From Cristatella mucedo (taxonomy: Eukaryota; Bryozoa; Phylactolaemata; Cristatellidae): 64,000 bases of DNA. Under the pieces are notes generated by a model, which was not told the origin of the DNA, searched no databases, and was given only the letters and a program-made list of their open reading frames with translations. The stretch lies in contig WPIO01000071.1 of assembly GCA_009760855.2 (NCBI GenBank), positions 1,214,001 to 1,278,000 on the forward strand, given 5' to 3'. The translations under genes were made by a program, and so were the position numbers. How positions within the stretch are numbered: position 1 is the stretch's first letter; the number at the start of each line of letters is the position of its first letter. Shown here piece by piece: positions 8,425 to 31,475 of this stretch.

Positions 8425-8850
8425 TCCGAGGAGGAGCCGCACGTGACCGGACTCGAATGTCGCCGGCCTCGGGCGCCGAGGCTACGCAGACGTAGCTAAA
8501 TCAGGCCAGCCTCGAAGCGGCGGACGCGGCGACCACCAATGCGGCCACGTCGCCGGGCTTTCTCGACGACCGCACGGTCGCCAATACGCCCCCGCGCCTT
8601 TTATTGGCTTCTGCGGCGAGCTTTCACTTTGGCGCGGCTTTCGGCTTCGTCTGTGACCTTCATCTGTGACCTTCGTCTGTGACCGCTGCGCCTCCGGCGG
8701 CGGCGGCGGCGGCGGCATTCTGCCCATGCTACCCCCGTGCTTAGGTTTACGATTGCGCCACCGCAGAAGCCTGCCGGTGCTCGAGTTGCTCGCGCTTGCT
8801 CGAATCTGCGCGACATCCGGTCAATAAAGGACGAGCGCCTGCAGCCGGAA
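8425..8850 (+). other. 3' UTR of gene A
   Basis: GC-rich sequence without a supported gene. It ends near the AATAAA at 8823-8828. The same context CCGGTCAATAAA is present downstream of gene B. Confidence 0.55.
8823..8828 (+). promoter_or_regulatory. Poly(A) signal of gene A
   Basis: AATAAA within CATCCGGTCAATAAAGGACG. The A/B duplicates both keep it while surrounding bases differ, which supports use as the cleavage/polyadenylation signal. Confidence 0.65.
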
Positions 8851-9084
8851 GCACGGCGCCGGCGCCGCCGAGCTGGTCCCTCTCTTCGTCGGGCGCGAGA
8901 GCTTCGCGGGACGCGAGAGCGCGGGCGACTGGCTGAGATGACGCGAAGGGACGGCGACGGTGACACGCGCGGGCGGAGAGAGCGGCTCGAGGAAGGCGAG
9001 CGACGTGGAACGCGCACGCGAGCTGAGGCGGAACACGCCGGCGGAAGCGGAGCCGGCTGCGGCTGCGTCGCGAGACGCAGTATA

Positions 9085-9162
9085 TAATATAGAATAATAT
9101 TATATACAATATACACTATAATGTAATATATAATATAAAATAATAATATAAGACTAATACAA

Positions 9163-9197
<35 letters not shown>

Positions 9198-9285
9198 ATA
9201 TAATAATAACAATACACAACATATATATAGTATTATATATAATAATATTAATATATTATATTATATATAATTATATTTCCTGCTC
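9085..9285. repeat. AT-rich low-complexity block with (ACT)n
   Basis: TATA-rich simple sequence surrounding an ACT trinucleotide run (about 9164-9197). No gene is seen. Confidence 0.85.
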
Positions 9286-9329
9286 GGGCAGCCGACATTT
9301 TACAGTTGGCTGCCGCTCGCCGTGCGGGG

Positions 9330-9795
9330 CGGCAGTGCGGGACGTCCGTTTGGTCGGACGGCGGCCCGATCCCCATCGTTGTCGCCGCGTCGTTGTCTTC
9401 GCTGTTGTTGTCGCCTCGAAACGGCCGGCTAATGCCCACAGCCAGCTGCCCTAGCCTTGCCCAGCGCGGCGAGGCTAGGGTCGCTGGTCAGCAAGGTCGC
9501 AAGGTCAGCGCGGCCCCCGTCTGGCGACAGGCCGCCGTCACGCTGGCTCACCTGCTGGCAAACCGCCCGCTGACGGCTGACGATTTTTTCTGTATTGCTC
9601 TGGGTGTCGCGGTCACTCGAGGATCCACATCGCCAGGTGGGTGGCAGCGCAGATGTGCACTCGTCGACGCGTTGGTCGCTCTGCTGGCTTGCCACCACCC
9701 GCCCCCCTCCCGAAGTCGGCAGACCGGCCCGAGAAACGGACGTCGACGCATATCTATGTACTAATGGCAATGCGAATTCCAGCGGCTAGCGACCT
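9330..9795. repeat. Duplicated 3' flank shared with gene B
   Basis: Segments such as CGACGCGTTGGTCGCTCTGC and the GTCGGC...CATATCTATGTA block recur at 29370-29720 downstream of gene B. The A/B duplication therefore includes intergenic DNA. No coding gene is supported. Confidence 0.65.
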
Positions 9796-10146
9796 GCTTA
9801 TTAGTTATGATCGTGCGCAACTTTCTATCGCTTCGTTGTCGTCGTTCAAATGCATGCATGGGTGTTGTTGCTGCTGCCAAGATCCGTGAATTATGCATTA
9901 AGAAAAGAAAAGGAGTCAACGAGGGGGAATGTGGGCGGGAGCGGGAGGAGGTTGGGAGTGAGGGGTTGGGCCGCAACACGGGGGGGGGGGAGACCGGAAG
10001 CAAAAACCCGCTCGTTTGGTAACTTGTAACGGCGGCGCGAACTAAACCAGCCAAATTGTGGCTATTATTAGCTATAATTTGCGATTGTGAGATTATGCGA
10101 TTATTTGCGATTATGAGATTGTGTGATCGTTTATCGCTGAGGCCGT

Positions 10147-10155
10147 ATAAAAAGC
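10147..10155 (+). promoter_or_regulatory. TATA-like element without an assigned gene
   Basis: GTATAAAAAGCCGGC is a strong TATA match, with CAGTGAGTATTG about 35 bases downstream. The next feature is a broken LINE fragment, so this may be a remnant of a mobile element promoter. Confidence 0.3.
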
Positions 10156-10499
10156 CGGCACCCTATAGATAGGGGGCAGTGAGTATTGAAGATTCGGGTT
10201 ATTGGCGTTGGAGCTGACGTACGCTCTAGGTCACATTGTCTTTGGAGTACGTCTGCAACCGTCCGAAGCTGTTAAGTAGAATTATCTGCATTGTGTATCC
10301 GGTCTTGATATGATATGGTACGAGCGCTCGTCGTCACTGCCGTTTTTATGAAGCTGCCGGCACACCTGCGGACATTGCTGCAGCACGTACAGGTAGCCAG
10401 CCGCGCTGCAAGATTCAGGCGTCACCGGTATTCGCTGGGCGTCGACTGAGACTAGCACCGTAACGAGCGCTGCGTTTGCGCTCTAGTTGTGAACGGATG

Positions 10500-11130
10500 T
10501 GGAAGTCGCAGACCACGTTCGTAACAGTATTCCGAGCATGGTCTCGAACCACTCAGCGCGTTCTCCTTCAAGCGTTACTGTGAATCTCTATAAATTAGTG
10601 GTCACCGGGCCTGCGGTGACTCCGGCGGCCAAACTTAGCACTTGTCTTTGGAATCCTTGCTCAATGTGCAATAAACCCCTCTTAACAAGCGACCTTAGTT
10701 TATGAAAAAGACCTCGGTCAGCTCACCTTGACTTAAACTTGGCTAAAATCGGTAAACTGCCCGACAATTAAAGAAGCAACCCCGACTGGCTTCTCCTTCT
10801 TTCACGCCCCTACATCAATCTAAACTGGAGGCCGAGTCGCCATCATCACACCCTCGATCTCAAATTTAAAGCCGTTTGCACTACACTCGAAGCTTCGAGA
10901 TCTCTCAAATCTACTGTCGCGACTTCACCCGACGACAAGCTACCGACGGTGGCAGCAGTCCATCGCCCACCAGGCACCAAGCTGTTCTTTATCTCAGATT
11001 TCGCCGATCTAATTTCGATTTTGTCTGCAAGAAACCGACCTGTTTCTTATTATGTGTGATTTTAACATTCATTTTAATAACTTATCTGACGCCTTCAGCG
11101 CCGAATTTCGTGCACTGACCGCCTCCGAAA
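10500..11130 (+). pseudogene. LINE endonuclease fragment, broken
   Basis: Translating with frameshifts gives pieces of the same endonuclease as in the LINE at 54804-57845: a CNKPLL segment (there RNKPLV), then AAVHRPPGTK and ISDFADLISIL (there ISDFSDLISIL). It has frameshifts and stops and is interrupted by a GGC repeat. No reverse transcriptase follows. Confidence 0.75.
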
Positions 11131-11135
11131 ATACC

Positions 11136-11240
11136 GCGGCGGCGGCGGAGGCGGTGGCAGCGGCGGCGGCAGCGGCGGAGGGGGCGGCGGCGGAGGGGGC
11201 GGCGGCGGAGGCGGCGTTGGAGGCGGCGGCAGTGCTGTCT
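11136..11240. repeat. GGC/GCG trinucleotide repeat
   Basis: GCGGCGGCGG-type repeat with GGAGGG interruptions, open in several frames. It lies at the end of the LINE endonuclease fragment. The poly-Ala, poly-Pro and poly-Arg readings are artefacts. Confidence 0.85.
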
Positions 11241-11739
11241 CCTCAGATTTCGACGCTGTAGGACGCTGCTTTGATGAGGCTGAAGCTTCGCACCTGCGCA
11301 CTCGAATAGCGCGCATTCGCCCGGCACTCTTTCGTCCGCTGCCCGGTGCACATACGGCGGGCTCGTCGTCCAGACGTGAGCGCATTCAGACGTGCAGGCT
11401 CGGCTTCGCGCGGCCGGCCGCCCTACTGCCCGAGCGACGCGGCTAGAGGAAGTGACGTGGCTACTCTAGCGTCGCGGCCGCCAACCAGTCGCCGGAGCTT
11501 CAGACAGGGTAGCCACTCAGCTGAGACCAACTCGATCGTCCGAAAGCAGAGGCAGAGCTGCAGAGCTGTAGAACTCTCAAGTACTCTGCAGCTCTGCTGC
11601 GCCGGGGGCGGAGCGCTGTATAGCGCCTATAATATATATCAAGTTGGCGACGCAAAAAACTCTTCGTGTATCTTCGCCGAACTCCAAGCGGCATCCTCGC
11701 GGCGATGCGCATAGGCCGCCATTTCGGGGTTCGACGAAT

Positions 11740-13045
11740 TACCGCAATCCACCGCCATCCATTTTAATTAGGCTAAAATCGAAGTGACATTGGCGCTGCC
11801 GAGCTCAAATTTTGGGCTGATATTGATTAATTTTACCTATCCGCCAAATTTCATGTTACTGTGCGCACTTTTGGAAATGAGCTTTAACGCCGGAGGCCTG
11901 TACCGAAATCCGCTGCAATCCACCGCAATTCACTTTCGTTAGAAATTCCCTTCAAATCCACCACAAATCAGCTGCGCAAAGCTCCAAAAAATTTAGAATA
12001 TTAAAGCTACATGCAAAATGTACCCAGAAGATTTCGCGCGATTCCGCTCACGCGTTCTCGTGAAGTCTGCTGAAATTAGATTGCAGCGGCCCAGGCCAAT
12101 ACCACAATCCGCCGAAATCCACTGCATTCCACCGCGAAACGAAAGCAATCCCGTTCGTCAAGTTTATTTTTTGCTTGCATATGAAAGTACACTCTGCGTA
12201 CATTGCACTCATCAAATTCCACTTGCATTGGGTCGGCCGTTCTCGTGCAATGCGCTTCAATCGACTGCAGTAGCTCGGGCCAATACCGCAATAACAATAA
12301 TAGTAATACACTTGATAAAGCACCCTCAGAGAACTCAATCTCTTTCTAGGCGCTTTAAAATTGTTGGAAAGGAAACACGATGGAATGGTTAGTGGTAGAT
12401 CCACTCCAATCCATCGCAGCCACCGCAAAATGACTAGAAATAGATTGCGCCGAGCTGTAGCTTTTTTTGCATGTAGTGCATCGTGTTGTGTGCACACCCA
12501 GTTAGAAAATTGTGCATCCGCGAGCTCTGGCAATACGAAGCAACCGCCATTGCAATTTTATATATCATTCCGCAGTGTCCAAAGTGAAACCGTGGCCTTT
12601 TAAAAATGATTTTCTCGTTAACTGTCTGAAATGAACGACAATCCACAGCAATTGCCCGGGCCAATACTGCAATCTATAGCATTCCGCTAGAAATTGCCCC
12701 GAAATCGGCTTCTTAGCACTCCAATTTCGAACGCATATTGCAAAGCACTCCGTTTTTTTTAAAGCACTCCGTTCAAAGTGCAACCGCGTAATTTTATACC
12801 AATTGCGCTCGTACAATCTCGAGTAGTGCATAGCAATCTACGGCGATTGCTTGGGTTGAAGCAGCAATCCGTAACAATCCGTGGCGTCACAGCGACCACA
12901 GATTGGCTGCGAGGAGCTGCAATTGTAATTGCAAGCATAATTTCACCGTGTTCAAAGTGAAACCGCTCGTCCGCTAGTTCAAAGTGAAACCGCTCGTCCG
13001 CTAGTTCAAAGTGAAACCGCTCGTCCGCTAGTTCAAAGTGAAACC
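11740..13045. repeat. Degenerate satellite-like region
   Basis: Loosely repeated phrases such as CCGCAATCCACCGC, AATCCGCCGAAATCC and TTCAAAGTGAAACCG recur at irregular spacing. They become regular at 12951-13045 as four copies of a 27-bp unit (GTTCAAAGTGAAACCGCTCG plus TCCGCTA). A LINE 3' fragment (12290-12400) lies inside. Confidence 0.65.
12290..12400 (-). mobile_element. LINE 3' terminal fragment
   Basis: AATAATAGTAATACACTTGA followed by TAAAGCACCCTCAGAGAACT and TCTTTCTAGGCGCTTTA, the reverse complement of the LINE 3' hairpin and TTA tail. Confidence 0.8.
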
Positions 13046-14870
13046 GCGGGGGCTCATCTAGCTCTGTTTGCCTGTTTTTTGCCAACGATTCGCGGCAAAT
13101 TCGATAGCAACGGTCGGGGCCGCTTTATTAGCACCCGCTTTATGCGCGTTCAATTGGCGTCAATGCACAGCGGTCGACGGCAATGGCAACATGGTGAGCC
13201 ACAGTCGGCGGAAGCACCTAATATGGCGTCGCATGAGAATTATGGAAGTGAGTTCCGCGGGCTAGGCTCTGCAGAGAGCAGCACCTTCGGTCTCCAGAGG
13301 TCTTTAAGCGGAGGAAAATAGCTAATCTATTGTCCATACAGTCCCTCAGGGCACGAGGAGGCTGCAACCGGAGCAGCAGTTGAGCTAAGTATGAAGGAGC
13401 CCAGCCACGCGTAAGATCTTCACTCTAGTTTCCGTTGATTTGTAGGGGCTCGCGGGCGCGCGATGGCGGCGCGACGAAGAGCGAAGCGCCCCCCACAATT
13501 GAGTCGTTGCATTGTCGACGACGGCTGTATAATAAGACATAGCAGCCGTCGTGCGTGCTGCCCCGGTGCACGTCGTGTTAAGAGAGAGAAGAGAGTGTAT
13601 AGCGTGCGTACAGGCCGACCGACGCACAGGCGGAGAGTGAATTGCGCGGCGAGGAACGCGTCACGTGCCGGCAAGGAGCGCGCCCCTTGGGCGGACTGGA
13701 CGTCGGCTGGGGCGGAACCACGTGACGGCGATGACACGCCCACAGATTAGCCGGAAGCCATCGAAGCTGAGTCTGGAAGAACTTGGAATAAACTTGAATA
13801 TTGCATAATCGGGATTACGCGCGAAGTCTTTGCATAAGTGCGATTCTGCCGACACTTGCGACTGGGATTACGAATTTTCAAATTACCCGGGGGTAGATTA
13901 TTGAGCCGGAAGAGGAGCCGTCCGCTCATCCGGTTTGGCTCTCATTCCTCTGTCAGGCGGCGCGCGAGTGAGGCTCCTTAGCGAAGGGTCCATCCATTCG
14001 ATTCAGTCCACTCTTCGGCGTCGACGTGGCGGAGCAGCGCGGACTCCTTTAGCGCGGACTCCTTTAGCGCGGACTCCTTCAGCGCGGACGCCTTCGTCCT
14101 ACGCTCGTCCTACGCAAGCGAGTGTCCGAGCGCGTGAGCCGCGAACGTGCGCCGCTGGCCGCCCGCTGTCTCTCAAGCCGTGAACGCGCTGCTGTTAGCG
14201 TTCGCGGCTCGCGTCGTCGTCGCCCTCGGTGAGTAATGGCTGCTCGCGGGCGGCGTGGCCGTGCGAGACGTTCAGCTGGCCGCCGTCCAACGCATGCTTG
14301 AACTTCGCCGTCGAAGCGGGCGCTTTTTTTTTTTTATTGGCGTCGACGTCGGGGTATTGTCAGCTGTTGGTCGATTTTGACGAGCCACCTCAAGTTGACG
14401 GTCGCGTGCGTGTACGAGGTGCGTCTGTGCGTGCTGTGCTACTTACTCTTCACCAGTACGGTCGCTTCACGCTATTGGTGAAAGTTCGCTTAAGGTCCAG
14501 GTGGGTGGGTACGTGGATACCCGCCGCCTGTCGTAAGCGCCGTCCGAGGCGCGTAGGAACAAAAGGTCCCCAGCGGTTTTGAGGTTCGTACGACGGCCAA
14601 ACGATTCAAGTCAGAGAAGCGGTCTGTACGACTCTTCGCCGGGAAGTGGTTCTGATAGACAGGCTGGAGCCAGAGAATGAAGCGCCTAAAAGTATGCGAC
14701 AGAACCGATATATTTCCGGATGCAACTCATTTCCCGCCATTTTTATTCGCCATTCATTATGCGAAATTTTTATTCGCTATTTTCCCCACTGAGAATCCGG
14801 ATTGATAACAATTTCCCACGACTATTGAGCGCCGAGTTTGAACTTTTAACCTCTTTATGACATTTACTAT
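13046..14870. other. Intergenic, GC-rich, no gene supported
   Basis: Contains a short 15-bp tandem (CGCGGACTCCTTTAG, four copies, 14036-14095) and a donor-like CTCG|GTGAGTAAT at 14228 that could belong to an untranslated exon of gene B. Open frames here lack family resemblance. Confidence 0.4.
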
Positions 14871-15075
14871 CTTGCTGCCGACTGTGGCACATCCTTTACA
14901 GCTGCCCCGAGCTGCTACTTTCATGGTACGCACGACTTTAACTGCCTTCCGAAGTCAGCCATGCTTCCCAATTTCTCTTTGCTGCGTGACTTAACGTCTG
15001 TTAGCTACCAAATACTTACAGAAAGCCAAATAGGCTTTGAGTGCGTTACAGAATAATCTCATGCGTAGCACCAAC
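14870..15075 (+). mobile_element. 3' tail of a second LINE family
   Basis: Matches 33070-33265 downstream of a CR1-like reverse transcriptase fragment: shared phrases GAGCTGCTACTTTCATG, ATGCTTCCCA and GGCTTTGAGTGCGTTACA. Only the untranslated tail is present. Confidence 0.6.
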
Positions 15076-15179
15076 ACAGTCTTTGTAGTTTAATGGAGTT
15101 ACAGACGGGAGATGCGCCACTACATCAGTTTGAGCTGCCGCCGACATTAAACTAAGAGCCACAACCTAAGAAAGTGCTT

Positions 15180-15365
15180 AGCTGATTTTAAAGCACCTTT
15201 GTATATCGGCAGAAATGCTAGCTGCTTTTAGCAGCCTTTTTTGCATAGCGGCAGAAGAGCCTCAGACGGCTATCACCATCGCTTGCAGTTGGCAATGCAG
15301 AATCTCCCAAATTCAGAATTTGAATCCACGACCTAGGTCGTGTAGAGCGAGCACCTCACCTCCCT
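15180..15365 (-). mobile_element. SINE2 copy
   Basis: Reverse-orientation copy with AATTTGAATCCACGACCTAG (B box side), CTATCACCATCGCTTGCAG (hairpin side) and GGCAGAAGAGCC. Confidence 0.65.
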
Positions 15366-15816
15366 TATCATGGCAAATACTTGAACAATAAATAAAATAT
15401 AATGTAAATAAAAATGTAACAATAATATTAACAATAATAATTATAATGGTATATAATGTAAATGAAAACTGGCCGCGATAAGCCGTAAGGCTTAGGAGTA
15501 CCGCGACATACGATTACGTATGAAAGACATTAATGACTGCATGACTCACAGAATGCGAGCTCCAGGTCTTAGCACGTTGCACGAGCGCTGCGCCGCTAGC
15601 CGAGCCGGAACCGGCGAGGGTCGTGCGGTCACAAGAACACGCCCCCAGAATCGGTCCACTCGCGAATGCGCAATGTCACGGCGGCCTTGACCGAGTTCAA
15701 CCCGTTTTCTCTTTCGCATCGCTCTCCGGCGGACTCTGCTCGGCGATTCTACAGAGGACTTTTAAAAGTAGCCACCGAAGACAGCGGCGCCGAGCGCTGG
15801 CCGATCGAAGGCAAGA
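15366..15816 (+). other. 5' flank of gene B
   Basis: An AT-rich stretch (about 15380-15480) is followed by GC-rich sequence leading to the ATG. TTTTAAAAG at 15759-15767 is a possible TATA-like element 50 bases before the start codon. No upstream exon is clear. Confidence 0.3.
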
Positions 15817-26640
<10,824 letters not shown>

Positions 26641-26799
26641 TGCACCGATTTCGGGTCGCAAGGAGACGCGGGTAAGTTGCCTCCTCGGGAGGCCCGGAGG
26701 CCTGGCTGGGATCGCATCGGCTGCACAGCGGTCGAAAATCAAGCGAGCTCATCGCAGCGCCCTTCAAGATGGCCACTTAACGTCGTTTTTCGCTTGCAG

Positions 26800-26954
26800 A
26801 TCCGGCAACCGGTCGCTTGCCGCCGGCCAGCAGCAGCCACGTCGCGCCGGAGCCGATATGGGGACTACGAGACTCTGGCCGCTTCGACACGACCTTTAGT
26901 GGTGGCTGCCCGTCAAACTGATCTCTTTATTAGTCCGATGAATAGCGGCACGTG
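26800..26954 (+). pseudogene. B exon 12-like sequence in the 3' UTR
   Basis: Keeps the acceptor CGCTTGCAG and clear DNA similarity to A exon 12 (CCCGTCAAAC, TATTAGTCCGA). It lies after the exon 11 stop, so it is probably untranslated. Confidence 0.55.
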
Positions 26955-27316
26955 ACCGGACGCGCTTGTAGCTGGCCCTAGGGCTCTGCGGCTACGCAGA
27001 CGTTGACCTAGCTAATCTGGCCCGGCTCGGAGCGGCGGAAGCGACGACCGCCGTGCAGCTGTTTCGTGGGGCTGTCTCGACGACCGCATTCGCCGACTGA
27101 GCGGTCGCCGCCCCGCGTCCGTATTGGCTTCTTCGACGAGCTAGTGGTTTGGCGCAGCCCGACTTCGTTTGGGACCGCCGCGTCTCCCCACTCCTGCGGC
27201 GGCTGCAGCATTTTGCGACTCGACGCTGCTGTTTAAGGTTTTGCGACTTCGCTGATGCAGAAGCCCTCTGGCCCTATTGTCTCGCGTGCTTGCTCGAGTC
27301 CGCGAGATATCCGGTC

Positions 27317-27322
27317 AATAAA
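27317..27322 (+). promoter_or_regulatory. Poly(A) signal of gene B
   Basis: AATAAA in ATCCGGTCAATAAACGATG, aligned with the A signal at 8823-8828. Confidence 0.65.
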
Positions 27323-27714
27323 CGATGAGCGCTGCGACGCGAATGCAAGGTAACATCGCTTGCCAGGCCAGCTGAAAGCTGCCAGCTCGCTCCAGGCGCC
27401 GAAGCAGAGAGCGAGTCCCGTTTTCCTTCTTTCCTTCCATTTCACTTTGTTCCCCTTTTCGTCGCAGGGGGGAGGGGCGGGCTCGAGTGTCGCTTGCGAC
27501 CCGATGGCTCAGATCGGATGCGGAGGAACGCTGAGATGATTCTCGATCGGCAACAGCGGTTCTCTCCCGTCGAGCGTCATCTACGTCACGCGGCGGCTGC
27601 ACAGCCGCTTCGCGAAGGCGACGAGAGTGAGGGCGATATGACGAGGCAACGGACTGACTGCACGGCTTGAGCCTGGAGCTCGCTGCCGACTTGCGTCACG
27701 TCATCCTCGATGTG

Positions 27715-28730
27715 TCAGTGGTTCAGGTCCTATCTCAGTGGGAGACTCCAGAGTGTTGACGTAAATAGACAAAGATCATCCGAGGTACCTCTGAAATATG
27801 GGGGTACCTCAGGGCTCCATGCTAGGTCCGGTTCTTTTCACGGTTTATACTCTCCCTCTTGCTGATGTGATAGCCAAGAAAAATCTAGGCTTTCACTTCT
27901 ATGCGGATGACACTCAGTTGTACCTTTGCTTTGACCTCTCCAAGCCTTCGAGCACCTCGAATTCTCTCAACTCACTTGCTGCATGTATTGATCACATCCG
28001 CATATGGAGTTGTTTAGATAAGGATACCACGTCTAAGTTGATCCATGCATTTGTGACATCCCGTCTTGACTTCTGTAACTCACTGCTTGGTGGCCTACCA
28101 GCATGTGCAATCAGGCGCTTACAGCTGGTGCACAACTCTGCAGCTAGGATTGTCTGTCGTGAGCGTCGCAGTTGCCACATCACACCACTTCTCGCCGACC
28201 TGCACTGGCTACCAGTCAAGCAACGGATCGACTTCAAGGTTTTGTCGCTCACTTTTAGGTCACTTCATTCTTTGGTTCTAGCCTATCTCTCAGATCTACT
28301 CCCCCCAGGCCAAGCATTGTATCACCCGCTTTTGGGAATCCAACAGTTTACCAATACCTCGTACAAACCTCAAATCCTTTGGAGACCGTATGCTCGTATG
28401 CTCCCAGAGCCTGGAAATCACTCCCGACTTGCGTCAGAACATCCTCTGACTTGATCACGTTTAGAAAGAAACAAAAAACGCATCTAGTTATTCCAGCGTG
28501 CAGAGGGTCCGCGTGATTTATCTTTTACATGGTTATGCCTGCTGACACTGCACGCTGTCACTGACCATATATGCATGCTGGCCCTGTGCATGTCACTCCT
28601 AACCGTGTTATGCTTGACGTCGTTGAGCATGCTACCAATAACCGATAGTGCTTTATTTTCGGCAAATGCAAAGCGCCTAGAAAGAGTTTTCTGAGGGTGC
28701 TACATTAAATGTTATCATTATTATTTAAAT
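27715..28730 (+). mobile_element. LINE reverse transcriptase fragment with internal deletion
   Basis: 5'-truncated copy with WFRSYLSG, VPQGSMLGPVLFTVYTLPLA and FHFYADDTQLYLCFD. It then jumps from HIRIW directly to SCLDKDTTS, a deletion of about 100 codons relative to the copy at 55427-56974. The C-terminus is frameshifted and the 3' hairpin is partly eroded. Confidence 0.85.
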
Positions 28731-29369
28731 GATAAATTATTTTAAATGGTCAAATTATTAACTAATAATTGTTAAATTATGTTTAATTATTATCACGTTC
28801 GTCCCCCTCTGGGTTTGTCGTCCTGGGGCGAGAGCTGCTAGCGCTTTCCCGCCAGCCCGGACGTGACGTCGTCGCCCGAATCCTTTGGCAATACGGGCAA
28901 TGCTGCGTGGCCCGCCGCGTGCGACGGCGGTGGCCGCTGTAAGGCTCTCTGCTCTATAGCTGTCGTCGCACTCAGCAGGGAAGACGCCGCCGACCGATGC
29001 CCGCCCCGCCCAGTTTATTCACCTTCGCACGAAGCCGCGGTGGGCTGGGGGAAGGAAGCATGTGACACCCTCCGTTGGGGGGCCGCTATGGCACCCTCTC
29101 CTCCCGACCTTCACCTTCACCTCCTCTCTGCCCCCCAAGCCGCATCAAAAGCCGAGCGCGGCGGCGCAGACCTCTGCGGAGAGCCGCAGCAATTAAAGGG
29201 GGCGGGGCCAGCCGGTGGGGCAACGCGGAAACTACACGCTCTGACGCCGCTCCGTAAAACTGTTGAGAGTGCAGCTCTGACGGGCGGCTGATTTATTTGC
29301 TGTTCCCAACCGCTTGCCCGCCGTGGGTGGGAGGGGGGTGCGGGCGACCGTGCGGCCGCTCCCCTTCGA

Positions 29370-29725
29370 TGTCGCCGCTAGCCCTCGCGACGGCCGGCCA
29401 CTGCTTACAGCCGGCTGCCGCAGCGCGGCCGACGTCTGGCGACCTGCCGCCGGCCCGAAAGCTCGCTCGCTCAGCCCAGCGTGTTCTCTCCGACGCACGC
29501 GCGCGCCTGCAGAAACCACGTGACACATTTTTTCCGTACAGCTCAGGGTGTAGCGGCCGCTTGAGGATCCGCACCGGCGGGCGGCGCAGATGTGCTCAAG
29601 TCGACGCGTTGGTCGCTCTGCCTGCGGGGCGTGCCCTCAGCCGCCCTTCCTCCCAAAGTCGGCATATCTATGTAGGATTGGCGTTGCGATTTCCGCCGGC
29701 GACTAGCGCTGAGCGGGTCAGGCTA
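29370..29725. repeat. Duplicated 3' flank of gene B
   Basis: Counterpart of 9400-9795 downstream of gene A, sharing GGATCCGCACCG-type sequence, CGACGCGTTGGTCGCTCTGC and CATATCTATGTA. It marks how far the A/B duplication extends. Confidence 0.65.
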
Positions 29726-29771
29726 TTGGCTGGTTCAGGGCCCCACGATTGGCTTCCGAGAGTCGACGAGA

Positions 29772-30300
29772 GCCGCGGCGGGAGAGGGCAGAGGCGGCGG
29801 GAGAGGGCAGAGGCGGCGGGAGAGGGCAGAGGCGGCGGGAGAGGGCAGAGGCGGCGGGAGAGGGCAGAGGCGGCGGGAGAGGGCAGAGGCGGCGGGAGAG
29901 GGCAGAGGCGGCGGGAGAGGGCAGAGGCGGCGGGAGAGGGCAGAGGCGGCGGGAGAGGGCAGAGGCGGCGGGAGAGGGCAGAGGGCGGCGGGAGAGTGCA
30001 GAGGCGGCGGGAGAGGGCAGAGGCGGCGGGAGAGGGCAGAGGCGGCGGGAGAGGGCAGAGGCGGCGGGAAAGGGCAGAGGCGGCGGGAGAGGGCAGAGGC
30101 GGCGGGAGAGGGCAGAGGCGGCGGGAGAGGGCAGAGGCGGCGAGAGAGGGCAGAGGCGGCGGGAGAGGGCAGAGGCGGCGGGAGAGGACCGAGGCGGCGG
30201 GAGAGGACCGAGGCGGCGGAAGAGGACCGAGGCGGCAGGAGAGGGCAGAGGCGGCAGGAGAGGGCAGAGGCGGCAGGAGAGGGCAGAGGCAGCGGGGGCG
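29772..30300 (+). repeat. Minisatellite, 19-bp purine-rich unit, about 28 copies
   Basis: Unit GGCGGCGGGAGAGGGCAGA, nearly invariant at first, with GACCGAGG and GGCAGGAG variants at the 3' end. Since 19 is not a multiple of 3, every frame reads the same 19-residue peptide repeat (EGRGGGRGQRRRERAEAAG), which explains the long open frames without a gene. Confidence 0.95.
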
Positions 30301-30394
30301 AGCGAGCTACGCAGGCGCAGGCGTCCGTTGGAAATTAGAACGATAAAAAATTACACTCGCTGATTGAACCGCGACTTTTTTTGTGTAGCGATAG

Positions 30395-30535
30395 GAGAGA
30401 CTTGAATCGCCATAATCGCCACCGCTCGCAGCGGATATACTGGATCGTGCTCAGCGCAGGATTCAAACGCACGACCTTGGGAAGAACGAGGTCGTGAAAA
30501 GCCTTACCTAGTGTACGCCGTAGCGGCTCAAATTG
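30395..30535 (-). mobile_element. SINE2 copy
   Basis: Reverse orientation: CAGGATTCAAACGCACGACC (B box) and GCCTTACCTAGTGTACGCC (A box end). CGCCACCGCTCGCAGCGG forms the hairpin side. Confidence 0.7.
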
Positions 30536-31164
30536 CGGTGGCCGGTAGGCGACTGCTAATGATCAAAGCGACGGCTAAACTACTGGTAGCCGGCACATGT
30601 CGATTGATCTCTGTAATTGATCTCGGCTCGTCAGAAGCGTTACTCTAGCAAGTGCTCCTCGAAGCGTCGCCTCCCCGCCCCTCCTCCCGGTGCCCGGCAA
30701 GCTCAGCCTAAATGATGCGACGTGACTCACCGTGTCTCGAGACGTCAGCACCGCTACCGTCATCGCTACCTCCGCCGCTGCTAGCTCGGGGCCGCAGCTT
30801 CGAGCCGAGTGCAAGCTGACCCTTGAAAAGGACGACGACTCATCGTGACCCGTGACGCAACTTCCGCCGCTGCCGCTCTGCCCGCTGCACCGGTAGCCGA
30901 GCATCTGCTGGAGCAACCTCCCTCGCGGCCTAGAGCAACCTCGCGAGCGGCCTGGAGCAACCTCGCAAGCGGCCTGGAGCAACCTCGCGAGCGGAAGTGG
31001 ACGGACGGCGGCGTCGCCGCTCTCGGTGAGCATGGGGGAGGGCCGGGCGGGCGCGCGTGCACGCGGCGGGCGTCTCCTGCCCCTCCAGCATGTCTCCACG
31101 TGCACCCTCTTAAGAGAGTATGCCCTTAAAATCTGTCGATAGCCTGATTAAAACTGCCGGCCTC

Positions 31165-31475
<311 letters not shown>

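Noticed and set aside
11052-11385. Alanine- or proline-rich proteins over the GGC repeat
   Set aside because: Trinucleotide repeat translations attached to a broken LINE fragment.
29297-30363. 349- and 204-residue RGGGRGQRRRER frames
   Set aside because: Produced by the 19-bp minisatellite; all frames give the same peptide and there is no flanking gene structure.
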